Positions 26,199 through 35,826 of a stretch of 64,000 bases of DNA are shown here, in pieces. The position numbers and the translations under genes are program-made. Position 1 is the stretch's first letter. The number at the start of each line of letters is the position of its first letter. Origin of the DNA: Myxococcales bacterium (GTDB taxonomy: Bacteria > Myxococcota_A > Polyangia > Polyangiales > Polyangiaceae); assembly GCA_016703425.1 (NCBI GenBank), contig JADJCA010000030.1, forward strand, positions 186,001 to 250,000, read 5' to 3'. Under the pieces are notes generated by a model. The model did no database searches. It was given only the letters and a program-made list of their open reading frames with translations, and had not been told where the DNA came from.

Positions 26199-26843
26199 AT
26201 GGTCATGTCCGTCCCCCGTTCGCTTCGCCTCGTTGCGCTCTCGAGTATCGTGCTCGCCGCGATCGCGACGGCGTGCAGTGACTCTTCATCCTCCGGCGAC
26301 GTCACGCCGACGACCGACGGTGGCGGTGACGGGAGCAGCTCCGGCGACAGCTCGACCGGGTTCGACGGAGGTGGAGGTTCGGACTCGAGCTCAACGCAGG
26401 ACACGGGGAGCCTTGTTGACTCGAACCCCGGCCCCCAGAGGGACGCGGGCGCGCCCATCACCATCGACGCCGGCGACGCTGGCAGCATTCCGTGCGTCGT
26501 GAACGGCACCGTCGAGGTGGAGCCCAACAACGCGGCCGGCACGGCCACGGAGATGGCGGCACCCACGGCCGGGTCGAGCTCCATCTGCGGCATCTTGGCC
26601 GGCGGGGGCGACGCCGCCGCCGACGTCGACTTCGTGAAGTTCAAGCTCCAAGCGGCGACGACGTCGTTCTACGTCGAGTGGGTCGGCAACGTCACCCCAG
26701 AGTTCAAGATCAACGGCACGCTCACGACGATCGGCGCGGCCGGCAGCTTCCAGAAGACCGACTTCTACTCCGTGGAGATGAAGCCCAACGCCGGCGCAGC
26801 GGCCAACAGCCCGTGGCGCCTCACGGTCTACGAGACCCAGTAG
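26199..26843 (+). CDS. unknown lipoprotein with Ser/Gly/Asp-rich linker
   Basis: A 214-residue product that starts with a signal peptide (MVMSVPRSLRLVALSSIVLA) and lipobox IATAC, then a long low-complexity Ser/Gly/Asp/Thr region (about residues 27-90). The folded C-terminal domain (about 100-214) begins VVNGTVEVEPNNAAGTATEM, resembling the start of bacterial pre-peptidase C-terminal (PPC-like) beta domains, and continues with DVDFVKFKLQAATTSFYVEW. PPC-like domains are usually found next to secreted proteases; here the domain stands alone. The protein probably sits in the envelope. A strong ribosome binding site and a sigma-54 promoter candidate precede it. It converges with the NtrC-type regulator across a strong hairpin. 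Confidence 0.65.
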   Translation: MVMSVPRSLRLVALSSIVLAAIATACSDSSSSGDVTPTTDGGGDGSSSGDSSTGFDGGGGSDSSSTQDTGSLVDSNPGPQRDAGAPITIDAGDAGSIPCVVNGTVEVEPNNAAGTATEMAAPTAGSSSICGILAGGGDAAADVDFVKFKLQAATTSFYVEWVGNVTPEFKINGTLTTIGAAGSFQKTDFYSVEMKPNAGAAANSPWRLTVYETQ

Positions 26844-26874
26844 TCGTCCTCGGAACGGCCGACGGAGGGCCGCT

Positions 26875-26911
26875 CGGCGCGCGCCAGGTGTTCGCTCACC
26901 GGCGCGTGCCG
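26875..26911. terminator. strong hairpin between convergent genes
   Basis: A stem of about 15 base pairs (left arm 26875-26890, right arm 26897-26911) with one unpaired A, one G-T wobble and the loop TTCGCT. It sits between the stops of the lipoprotein gene (26843) and the sigma-54 regulator gene (26919), so it can serve both strands as a terminator. There is no clear T tract on either side. Confidence 0.55.
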
Positions 26912-26918
26912 GGTCGAA

Positions 26919-28408
<1,490 letters not shown>

Positions 28409-28523
28409 GGCACGCTCATGCGATCTCCGCGAACGGGTGCAGCCATGCGGATGGATGTGCGTGCCTGCGCCTTGACCGCGGCGACGTCAAATGTTTGACG
28501 CGGCAAGCGGCCCACAGGTTGCG

Positions 28524-28913
28524 TCATGCCGGCTTGGCCCGAAACGAGGCCCAGGCTTCCTCCAACGTGGCGACGAGCATCCTGGTTTCGATGGGCTTCG
28601 GGAGGCAGCGGAAGACGCCGGGGCCGTTGATGGCCCTAAGGAGCGCCTCCGTCTCGAGTCGTCCCGACATGAGAATCGCCCGCGTTCGAGGCGCGACGCG
28701 GGCCGCCGCCGCGAGGAACGTCGGTCCGTCCATGCCGGGCATGTGGATGTCGCTGACGACGGCGAAGTAGTCGTTCGGGCCGGCGCGGAGCAGCTCCAGC
28801 GCCTTCTCTCCGGAGGTCGCGGTTCGCACTGTGACGCGCCCGCGAAGGGCGCGCACCAAGGCGCTGAGCAAGAGAGCGTCGTCGTCTACCAGCAAGAGCG
28901 CGAGGTCGTTCAT
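28524..28913 (-). CDS. stand-alone response regulator receiver
   Basis: A 129-residue single-domain receiver, MNDLALLLVDDDALLLSALV at the start, with acidic pocket DDD at about residues 10-12, phospho-acceptor D55 in VVSDIHMPGMDG, switch residue in ILMSGR and the conserved lysine in CLPKPIE. The form ILMSGRLETEALLRAINGPG and VFRCLPKPIE resembles the receivers linked to sensor kinases and HD-GYP proteins more than CheY itself. It has no output domain. It lies between the sigma-54 regulator (same strand, 115 bases) and the divergent cheA gene, so it could be the receiver partner of either system. Confidence 0.82.
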   Translation of the reverse strand: MNDLALLLVDDDALLLSALVRALRGRVTVRTATSGEKALELLRAGPNDYFAVVSDIHMPGMDGPTFLAAAARVAPRTRAILMSGRLETEALLRAINGPGVFRCLPKPIETRMLVATLEEAWASFRAKPA

Positions 28914-29114
28914 GGCGTGACCGCGATGGGTTCAAGAACTGCGCCGACGGCAAACGCCCGTCGCGAGGGGAGCCGGTGGCCAGGCGCGGGACCGGGCGGC
29001 GGTCGATTTGACGATTCGCCAGCGCCATGACGCGCGGTCGAGCGCCGAGCAGCGTCAAGGCGTTGGCGCACCCAGAAATCAACCGGAGAACGTCGTCGGC
29101 ATGGGCTCTGCACC

Positions 29115-29142
29115 TGAAGAACATCGCTTGGGGTGCCGTTCC
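29115..29142 (+). promoter_or_regulatory. sigma-28-type promoter candidate for cheA
   Basis: TGAA (29115-29118), 16 bases, then GCCGTTCC (29135-29142). It fits the THAA-N15/16-NCCGTTC pattern seen before both flagellin genes and other chemotaxis genes in this window. The predicted start would be about 29150, with AGGAG just upstream of the cheA ATG at 29210. A weaker sigma-54-like match (CGGCATGGGCTCTGCA, 29097-29112) lies immediately ahead. The 296-base gap between the divergent genes holds no other signal I can defend. Confidence 0.45.
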
Positions 29143-29209
29143 CCTGAACGGACGTGAACGACAGCCGGCCAACGTGAGTCGAAGCGTGCCTGCGGGCACA
29201 GGAGCCACC

Positions 29210-31504
29210 ATGACGACGACGGACGACGAGATCCTTCGCGAGTTCTTGGTCGAGAGTTATGAAAACCTCGACCGACTCGACCGCGACTTTGTGGCTCTCG
29301 AGAGCACGCCTGACGACATCGAGCGCATCTCGGCGATCTTCCGCACGATCCACACGATCAAGGGGACGAGCGGCTTTCTCGGCTTTCAACGCCTCGAGGC
29401 GCTGACTCACGTCGGCGAGAGCCTGCTCGCGAAGCTGCGAGATCGGCAGCTCTCGCTGACACCGGATCTCACCACCGCGCTCCTCTCGATGGTCGACGGC
29501 GTACGCGCCATCCTCGCGAGCGTCGAGCGCACGGGCGAGGAAGGGACGGAGGACTACACAGCGGTGCGAGCGCAGCTCGTGCAGATGTCGTCGCCGCGGG
29601 CGCCGAGCGCTCCGCCCGTCGAGGCGAAGGCGCCGGTCGCGCCCGCCGCGCCGAGTCCCACGGCTGCCGCGCCGCAACCTGCCATCGTCGATGAGGCCGT
29701 CGCGGCCCCCGTCGCCGCCGCTGCGCCGGCCACGCCCGCGCCCGCGCCCGCAAAGCCCGCCGAGGTCGACGACCCGCACGCGAGCAGCGCCGCCGTGGAC
29801 GCCAGCATTCGCGTCGACGTCGGTCTCCTCGACAAGCTGATGAACCTGGTGGGCGAGCTGGTCCTCGCGCGCAATCAGATCCTTCAGTTCTCGACGTCGA
29901 CCTCGAGCCGCGACACGGCGCTCATCGCCACCTCGCAGCGCATCAACCTCATCACCACGGAGCTGCAAGAAGGCGTCATGAAGACGCGCATGCAGCCCAT
30001 CGGCAACGTGTGGGCGAAGTTCCCCCGCGTCGTCCGTGACCTCTCGATGATGTGCAAAAAGCAGGTCCGCATCGCGATGGACGGCAAGGAGACCGAGCTC
30101 GACCGCACCATCATCGAGGCCATCAAAGACCCGCTCACGCACGTCGTTCGCAACGCCGTCGACCACGGCATCGAGTCGCCGGAGGTTCGCGTCAAGGCCG
30201 GCAAGGACCCCATGGGAACGCTGCACCTCCGCGCGTACCACGCGGGCGGACAGGTCAACATTGAGATCTCCGACGACGGAGCGGGCCTGGACCCCGACAA
30301 GATTCGTCGCAAAGCCATCGAGCGCGGCCTCGTCGCGCCGGAGCAGGCGCAACGGATGACCGACCGCGAGGTGGCGAAGCTGGTCTTTCTGCCGGGGTTC
30401 TCCACCGCCGAGAAGGTCACGAACGTCTCCGGTCGCGGCGTCGGCATGGACGTCGTCAAGACCAACATCGAAAAGATCGGTGGGGCTGTGGACCTCGAGA
30501 GCCGGCCCGGCAAGGGCACGACGCTCAAGATCAAGATCCCGCTGACGCTGGCCATTATCCCAGCGCTCCTCGTCCAGAGCCGGACCGACCGTTTCGCGAT
30601 CCCCCAAGCGAGCTTGCTCGAGCTGGTTCGCATCGACGCGGAGCAGAACAAGGCCGCCGGCGGTCCCACCGCCGGGCCCGAGTCGGCGCGCATCGAGTAC
30701 GTGCACGGCACGCCCGTCTACCGCCTCCGCGGGAGCCTCCTGCCGCTCGTCTTCTTGTCGCACGCCCTCGGCGACGAGAGCGCCCCTCGCGTGAGCGATG
30801 ACGGCTCGGTGAACATCGTCGTGGTCCAGGCCGACGGCCGTCAGTTCGGGTTGGTCGTCGACGGCATCAGCGACACGGAGGAGATCGTCGTCAAGCCGCT
30901 CGGCAAGGAGCTCAAAGGGCTCAACGTCTTCGCCGGCGCAACGATCATGGGCGACGGCCGGGTGGCGCTCATCCTCGATGTCGTCGGGCTCGCGCAGCGC
31001 GTCAGCCTCGGCTCGAGCGGCCGCGAGCGCACGTTGGGCGAGGCCGCGCGAACCGAGGGGCGCAGCGACGACCGCCAGACGCTCCTCTTGTTCCGCACCG
31101 GGACCGAGGGCAACCGCGCCGTGCCGTTGTCGATGGTGGCGCGCCTCGAAGAGTTCCAGCGCGACCGCGTCGAGCGAGCCGGCAAGCGGGCCGTAGTGCA
31201 ATATCGCGGGGAAATCATGCCGCTCATCGACTTGGGCGAGCTCTTGGACGGAGCCGGCTTTGCGCGCGCCAAGAAGGGCGAGGAGCCGCTGCAGGTCATC
31301 GTCACCAGTCATGCGGGGCGCCGCGTAGGCCTCGTGGTCGACCGCATCGTCGACATCGTCGATGAGCACGTGACGCTGCAAGACGGCGGACGACAGAACG
31401 GGGTCCTCGGCGCCGCGGTGGTGCAGGGCAAGGTCACCGAGCTCTTGGACATCACCGGGGTCATCCGCGCCGTCGAGCCGCAGATGCTCGAGAAGGCGAG
31501 CTAG
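29210..31504 (+). CDS. cheA: chemotaxis histidine kinase CheA with two CheW-like domains
   Basis: Autophosphorylating kinase that passes phosphate to CheY and CheB under control of chemoreceptors. ATG 29210 has AGGAG 5 bases upstream and gives 764 residues. Order: Hpt (P1) with H48 in IHTIKGTSGFLGF; a Pro/Ala-rich linker (about 125-185) where P2 would be, with no recognisable CheY-binding P2 fold; dimerisation segment LLDKLMNLVGELVLARNQIL; HATPase with HVVRNAVDHGIE, DDGAGLDPDKI and GRGVGMDVVKTNIEKIGG; and then two CheW-like domains (about 450-590 and 610-755). The second begins QTLLLFRTGTEGNRAVPLSM. A tandem CheW pair is a minority arrangement. cheW follows after 7 bases. Confidence 0.93.
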   Translation: MTTTDDEILREFLVESYENLDRLDRDFVALESTPDDIERISAIFRTIHTIKGTSGFLGFQRLEALTHVGESLLAKLRDRQLSLTPDLTTALLSMVDGVRAILASVERTGEEGTEDYTAVRAQLVQMSSPRAPSAPPVEAKAPVAPAAPSPTAAAPQPAIVDEAVAAPVAAAAPATPAPAPAKPAEVDDPHASSAAVDASIRVDVGLLDKLMNLVGELVLARNQILQFSTSTSSRDTALIATSQRINLITTELQEGVMKTRMQPIGNVWAKFPRVVRDLSMMCKKQVRIAMDGKETELDRTIIEAIKDPLTHVVRNAVDHGIESPEVRVKAGKDPMGTLHLRAYHAGGQVNIEISDDGAGLDPDKIRRKAIERGLVAPEQAQRMTDREVAKLVFLPGFSTAEKVTNVSGRGVGMDVVKTNIEKIGGAVDLESRPGKGTTLKIKIPLTLAIIPALLVQSRTDRFAIPQASLLELVRIDAEQNKAAGGPTAGPESARIEYVHGTPVYRLRGSLLPLVFLSHALGDESAPRVSDDGSVNIVVVQADGRQFGLVVDGISDTEEIVVKPLGKELKGLNVFAGATIMGDGRVALILDVVGLAQRVSLGSSGRERTLGEAARTEGRSDDRQTLLLFRTGTEGNRAVPLSMVARLEEFQRDRVERAGKRAVVQYRGEIMPLIDLGELLDGAGFARAKKGEEPLQVIVTSHAGRRVGLVVDRIVDIVDEHVTLQDGGRQNGVLGAAVVQGKVTELLDITGVIRAVEPQMLEKAS

Positions 31505-31511
31505 GGCGGCC

Positions 31512-31976
31512 ATGGACGGGGACAAGGAAAAGGAGCGCACCGTGGACGCGAGACAGCTTTGCACCTTCTTTCTCGATGGCCTCTGCTTCGGCGTGGATGT
31601 CACGCGTGTGCAAGAGGTCATCCGCTACCAAGACATGACGCGCGTGCCGCTCGCGACCGCCGTTGTGCGCGGTCTCATCAACCTGCGCGGACAGATCGTG
31701 ACCGCCGTCGACATGCGAATTCGGCTGGGCATCGCGCCGGCCAAGAGCGGCGAGCTCCCGATGAACGTCGTGGTCCGCACCGACGACGGCGCCGTCAGTC
31801 TCCTCGTGGACGACATCGGCGATGTCGTCGAGGTCGACGAGTCCGCCTTCGAGGGGCCGCCGGAGACCATGCCGGCGCGGGCTCGCGAGCTCGTGCGCGG
31901 CGTCTACAAGCTGAACGACCGACTTCTCTTGCTCTTGGATACGGAGCGCGCCGTGGACCTTCAGGGCGCCGCCTGA
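31512..31976 (+). CDS. cheW: chemotaxis coupling protein CheW
   Basis: A 154-residue scaffold protein that links chemoreceptors to CheA. The core begins QLCTFFLDGLCFGVDVTRVQ and contains the highly conserved VVRGLINLRGQIVTAVDMRI, then VSLLVDDIGDVVEVD. It lies 7 bases downstream of cheA and is probably co-transcribed. A short charged N-terminus (MDGDKEKERTVDAR) precedes the domain. It is followed by a soluble chemoreceptor gene 105 bases away. Confidence 0.93.
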   Translation: MDGDKEKERTVDARQLCTFFLDGLCFGVDVTRVQEVIRYQDMTRVPLATAVVRGLINLRGQIVTAVDMRIRLGIAPAKSGELPMNVVVRTDDGAVSLLVDDIGDVVEVDESAFEGPPETMPARARELVRGVYKLNDRLLLLLDTERAVDLQGAA

Positions 31977-32081
31977 CGTTGTTGTTCGCGCCGACCTCGC
32001 TTGAGAGGCGGCGTGCGTGGACGGGGAACAGAACGCCGCCGCCAGGCGTGCCAGCCATCAACTGAAACGGGAGACAGGAAC

Positions 32082-34247
32082 ATGACGAATCCGGCAGAAG
32101 TGAAAGCACAATCGCTCTTCGAACGACTCGGCGGCAAAGACGCCATCCGCGCCGTTGTCGACAAGTTCTACGACCGGATCATGGCCGACCCCGAGGTGTC
32201 GCACTTCTTCGAGGACGTCGACATGACGACCATGAAGGCGCACCAGTACATGTTTATGTCGCAGTCGTTCGGCGGACCCGCGAAGTACCGCGGGGCGTCG
32301 CTCAAAGACGCCCACAAGCACCTGAAGATTGAGGCCAAACACTTCGATCGCGTGGCGACCCATCTCGACGGCGCGATGGAGGACGCGGGCGTCCACGAGG
32401 CGCTTCGAGCCGAGGTCGTCGGCGCCGTTGCGGGCCTCAAGGGCGAGGTCGTCCAGGCGCCCGCTCGACTCAGCATCCTGCCCGGCGGCGGTGGCGACCA
32501 GAAGCAGCTCGACGAGCTCAAGAAGCGCGTCTCGGAGCTGACCACGAACCGGGCGATGCTCGAGAACGCGCCCGTCAACGTCATGTTCGCGGACCGGCAG
32601 AACAAGATTCGATACATCAACCCGCGCTCCGTCAGAACGCTCCGAACCCTGGAGAAGTACCTGCCCGTCGCCGCCGACGACATGCTTGGCCAGTCCATCG
32701 ACATCTTCCACAAGAACCCGTCGCATCAGCGAAAGCTCCTCGGCGACCCGAACAACTTGCCCCATCGCGCGTCGATCTCGGTAGGGCCCGAGCGCCTCGA
32801 TCTGCTCGTGAGCCCCATCTACGACGACGCTGGGACCTACACCGGCGCGATGGTGACCTGGGAGATCATCACGGAGAAGGAGCGCGCGGAGCGGGACCTC
32901 GCGCGGACCAAGTCGATGATGGAGCAGGCGCCCATCAACGTGCTCTTCGCCGACACCGACTACGTCATCCAATACGTCAACCCGGCGTCGGTGCGGACGC
33001 TCAAGACCATCGAGCATCTCTTGCCCGTCAAGGTCGACCAGATCGTCGGCCAGAGCATCGACATCTTCCACAAGCGTCCCGAGCACCAGCGACGCATTCT
33101 TGGCGATCCGAAGCGCAACCTGCCGCATCAGGCGAACATCCAGCTCGGCGCCGAGACGCTCTCCTTGCTCGTGAGCCCCATTTACGACCACAAGGGCGAC
33201 ACCAGCGGCACCATGGTGACCTGGGAGGTCATCACCGAGCGGCTCGCGACGGAGCGCAAGGTGCAGGAAGCGCAGGAGCGTGAGCGCGCGCAGGCGGAAG
33301 AGCTCCGCACCAAGGTCGACGCCATGCTCGAGGTCGTCCGCGCAGCCGAACAGGGCGATCTCACGCGCGAGGTTTCGGTGCGCGGCGCCGACGCCATCGG
33401 CCAGATGGGCGAGGCGCTCGGTCGCTTCCTCAGCAGCATGCGCGCCAACATGACCACCATCACGCAGAATTCGCACGGCCTCGGGGCTTCTGCCGAAGAG
33501 CTGACGGCGGTGGCGCAAGAGATGAGCGCAAACGCCGACGAGACGAGCGCGCAAGCGAACGTCGTCTCGGCGGCCGCCGAGCAAGTGAACAAGAACGTGC
33601 AAACGGTCGCCACCGGCGCCGAGGAGATGAGCGCGAGCATCCGCGAGATCGCCAAGAACGCGAATCAAGCGGCCAGCGTCGCGACCTCTGCCGTGCGGGT
33701 CGCCGAGGCGACCAACACGACCGTCGCCAAGCTCGGCGAGAGCTCGGCGGAGATCGGCAAAGTCATCAAGGTGATTACGTCAATCGCGCAGCAGACCAAC
33801 CTCTTGGCCCTAAACGCCACCATCGAGGCGGCGCGCGCCGGCGAAGCCGGCAAGGGCTTCGCGGTCGTCGCCAACGAGGTGAAGGAGCTCGCCAAGGAGA
33901 CAGCGCGCGCCACGGAAGACATCGGTCGGAAGATCGAAGCCATCCAGGGCGACACCAAGAGCGCCGTCGACGCCATCGGGCAAATCGGCTCCATCATCAA
34001 CCAGATCGCAGACATCCAGAACACCATCGCCTGCGCCGTCGAGGAGCAGACCGCCACGACCAACGAGATCAGTCGCAACGTCGTCGAGGCCGCGAAGGGG
34101 AGCTCGGAGATCGCCCAGAACATCACCGGCGTGGCGAGCGCTGCGCAAGGCACGTCGCAGGGTGCCGGTGAGACGCAGAAGGCGGCCACCGAGCTGTCAC
34201 GGATGGCCAGCGACCTGCAACGGCACGTGGCGCAGTTCAAGGTTTGA
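32082..34247 (+). CDS. soluble chemoreceptor: truncated hemoglobin + 2 PAS + methyl-accepting domain
   Basis: A 721-residue methyl-accepting chemotaxis protein with no transmembrane segment, so it is cytoplasmic. Residues about 10-125 form a group 1 truncated hemoglobin: SLFERLGGKDAIRAVVDKFY with B10 Tyr30, FMSQSFGGPAKYRGAS, and proximal His78 in KDAHKHLKIEAKHFD. Two closely similar PAS domains follow (about 175-290 and 300-415), each with the GQSIDIFHK core, then a HAMP-like segment (AMLEVVRAAEQGDLTREVSV) and the signalling hairpin around 600 (NLLALNATIEAARAGEAGKG). The haem domain suggests sensing of oxygen, NO or another small ligand, or redox state. ATG 32082 is chosen over the open upstream frame from 32001 because homology begins there. 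It sits directly in the cheA-cheW operon, so it is probably a main input. Confidence 0.92.
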   Translation: MTNPAEVKAQSLFERLGGKDAIRAVVDKFYDRIMADPEVSHFFEDVDMTTMKAHQYMFMSQSFGGPAKYRGASLKDAHKHLKIEAKHFDRVATHLDGAMEDAGVHEALRAEVVGAVAGLKGEVVQAPARLSILPGGGGDQKQLDELKKRVSELTTNRAMLENAPVNVMFADRQNKIRYINPRSVRTLRTLEKYLPVAADDMLGQSIDIFHKNPSHQRKLLGDPNNLPHRASISVGPERLDLLVSPIYDDAGTYTGAMVTWEIITEKERAERDLARTKSMMEQAPINVLFADTDYVIQYVNPASVRTLKTIEHLLPVKVDQIVGQSIDIFHKRPEHQRRILGDPKRNLPHQANIQLGAETLSLLVSPIYDHKGDTSGTMVTWEVITERLATERKVQEAQERERAQAEELRTKVDAMLEVVRAAEQGDLTREVSVRGADAIGQMGEALGRFLSSMRANMTTITQNSHGLGASAEELTAVAQEMSANADETSAQANVVSAAAEQVNKNVQTVATGAEEMSASIREIAKNANQAASVATSAVRVAEATNTTVAKLGESSAEIGKVIKVITSIAQQTNLLALNATIEAARAGEAGKGFAVVANEVKELAKETARATEDIGRKIEAIQGDTKSAVDAIGQIGSIINQIADIQNTIACAVEEQTATTNEISRNVVEAAKGSSEIAQNITGVASAAQGTSQGAGETQKAATELSRMASDLQRHVAQFKV

Positions 34248-34262
34248 GCGGTTCTTCACGGT

Positions 34263-34290
34263 CGAGCCGCCGGCGTGACGCGGCGGCTCG
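34263..34290 (+). terminator. 10-bp stem-loop between the chemoreceptor and cheY genes
   Basis: Arms CGAGCCGCCG (34263-34272) and CGGCGGCTCG (34281-34290) are perfect complements with the 8-base loop GCGTGACG. No T run follows, so it may be an attenuator or processing site rather than a full terminator. It lies 16 bases after the receptor stop and 38 before the cheY start. Confidence 0.45.
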
Positions 34291-34327
34291 GCCAGTCTCA
34301 AGCGGTTTACGTCAGCGGGAGAAGCAG

Positions 34328-34702
34328 ATGAAAGTTCTCATTGTGGACGACTCGAAGGCGACTCGAATGATTCTGAAGAAGATTCTCTCGCAGGTGGGTA
34401 TCGACGACATCGTTGAGGCGGGGCACGGTGTCGAGGCGCTCGAACGGCTTGAGACCAACGGCGACGCGGCGCTCGCGCTGCTCGACTGGAACATGCCCGT
34501 CATGGACGGCTACCAGCTGCTGCAGGAGATTCGCTCGCGCCGCGCCCTCGACGGTATGCGCGTGATGATGGTCACCACGGAGACGGAGATTTCGCAGGTG
34601 GAGAGGGCGCTTGCCGCCGGCGCCAACGAGTACGTGATGAAGCCTTTCTCCCACGACACCATCAAGGAGAAGCTCACGATGATGGGGCTCGGAACCGGAT
34701 GA
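34328..34702 (+). CDS. cheY: CheY-type response regulator
   Basis: A 124-residue receiver protein (MKVLIVDDSKATRMILKKIL) with acidic pair D7/D8, phospho-acceptor D53 in LLDWNMPVMDG, switch threonine in VTTETE and lysine in VMKPFSH. These are the features of CheY proteins that carry phosphate from CheA to the flagellar switch. The ATG at 34328 follows GGGAGAAGCAG; the open frame to 34244 is ignored. Its stop overlaps the cheB start by 4 bases (ATGA), tying it to cheB-cheR. Confidence 0.9.
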   Translation: MKVLIVDDSKATRMILKKILSQVGIDDIVEAGHGVEALERLETNGDAALALLDWNMPVMDGYQLLQEIRSRRALDGMRVMMVTTETEISQVERALAAGANEYVMKPFSHDTIKEKLTMMGLGTG

Positions 34703-35826
34703 GCCGCGTTCGCGTGCTCATCGTCGACGACTCGGTCGTCGTGCGGAGGATGTTGACCGACATCCTCGGGAGCGAACCTTGGATTGAAGTCGTTGGCACG
34801 GCGGCCAACGGCAACATCGGCCTGCAGAAGCTGACGCAGGTGAACCCGGATCTCGTCACGCTCGACGTCGAGATGCCAGAGCGCGACGGCCTCTCGACGC
34901 TGACGGAGATCCGGAAGACGCACCCAAAGCTCCCGGTGATCATGTTCAGCACGCTGACGGAGCGAGCGGCGACGACCACCCTCGAAGCGCTGAGTCGCGG
35001 CGCGACCGACTATGCGACGAAGCCGCAGGGCACGACCGGCATCGTCGCGGCCTCCGCCGACGTGAAGGCGCAGCTGCTACCGAAGATTCGCGCGCTCTTC
35101 CCGAAGGCGGGGGCGTCGACGACGAGCCTCTTGCCGCAGGGATTGTCGAAGCCGCCCGCGGCGACGCCCCGCGCGGCCGAGCCGCGCCGCGAGCGTCAGA
35201 AGCCAGCCGTCTTGGCCATCGGCTGCTCGACGGGCGGGCCCAACGCGTTGGCGACCATCTTTGGTGCGCTGCCGACGCTTCCGGTGCCCATCGTCCTCAC
35301 CCAGCACATGCCGCCGCTCTTCACGCGGATGCTGGCCGATCGACTCTCGGCTCACTCGGCCATTCGCGTCATCGAAGCCGCTGGCGGAGAGACGCTCGAG
35401 GCGGGGTGCGCCTACATCGCGCCGGGGGACCATCACATGGTGCTCGCGCGGAAGGGCGCGGCCATCGTGACGGCGCTCAACCAAGGCCCGCCCGAGAACT
35501 CGTGCCGGCCGGCCGTTGACCCGATGTTTCGGTCTGTGGTGGCGGCCTACGACGGCGCGGTCCTCGGCGTGGTCCTCACGGGGATGGGCCAGGACGGCCT
35601 GCACGGCTGCCACGCCATTCGCGAGGCCGGGGGGCAGATCATCGTGCAAGACGAGGCCACGTCGGTGGTCTGGGGGATGCCTGGGTTCGTGGCTCGCGCG
35701 GGCATCGCCGACGGCGTGCTCCCGCTCGAGGCCATCGCTGCGGAAATTGTTCGTCGCGTGGGCACTGGCGCAGCGCAGCGGGCGCTCGCCGGTGCTGTCT
35801 CTCACCAACGGCTAGGTGCTCCATGA
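34699..35826 (+). CDS. cheB: protein-glutamate methylesterase CheB
   Basis: Removes methyl groups from chemoreceptors when phosphorylated by CheA. The 375-residue protein has a receiver domain (D56 in LDVEMPERDG), a linker (about 135-170) and a methylesterase domain with the catalytic triad: Ser in IGCSTGGPNAL, His in LTQHMPPLFT, Asp in GMGQDGLHG. It overlaps both neighbours by 4 bases (cheY upstream, cheR downstream), typical of a tightly coupled operon. It acts with CheR to adjust receptor methylation. Confidence 0.95.
   Translation: MSRVRVLIVDDSVVVRRMLTDILGSEPWIEVVGTAANGNIGLQKLTQVNPDLVTLDVEMPERDGLSTLTEIRKTHPKLPVIMFSTLTERAATTTLEALSRGATDYATKPQGTTGIVAASADVKAQLLPKIRALFPKAGASTTSLLPQGLSKPPAATPRAAEPRRERQKPAVLAIGCSTGGPNALATIFGALPTLPVPIVLTQHMPPLFTRMLADRLSAHSAIRVIEAAGGETLEAGCAYIAPGDHHMVLARKGAAIVTALNQGPPENSCRPAVDPMFRSVVAAYDGAVLGVVLTGMGQDGLHGCHAIREAGGQIIVQDEATSVVWGMPGFVARAGIADGVLPLEAIAAEIVRRVGTGAAQRALAGAVSHQRLGAP

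Noticed and set aside
29097..29112. Sigma-54-like site (CGGCATGGGCTCTGCA) ahead of cheA
   Set aside because: Three mismatches including the C of the -24 element and one T of the -12; the adjacent sigma-28-type motif matches a pattern repeated elsewhere in the window.
28910..31621. A 903-codon open frame antisense to cheA
   Set aside because: It mirrors cheA exactly, has an Asp/Arg/Leu/Val-rich composition without domains, and arises from high third-position GC. The plus strand has a full CheA.
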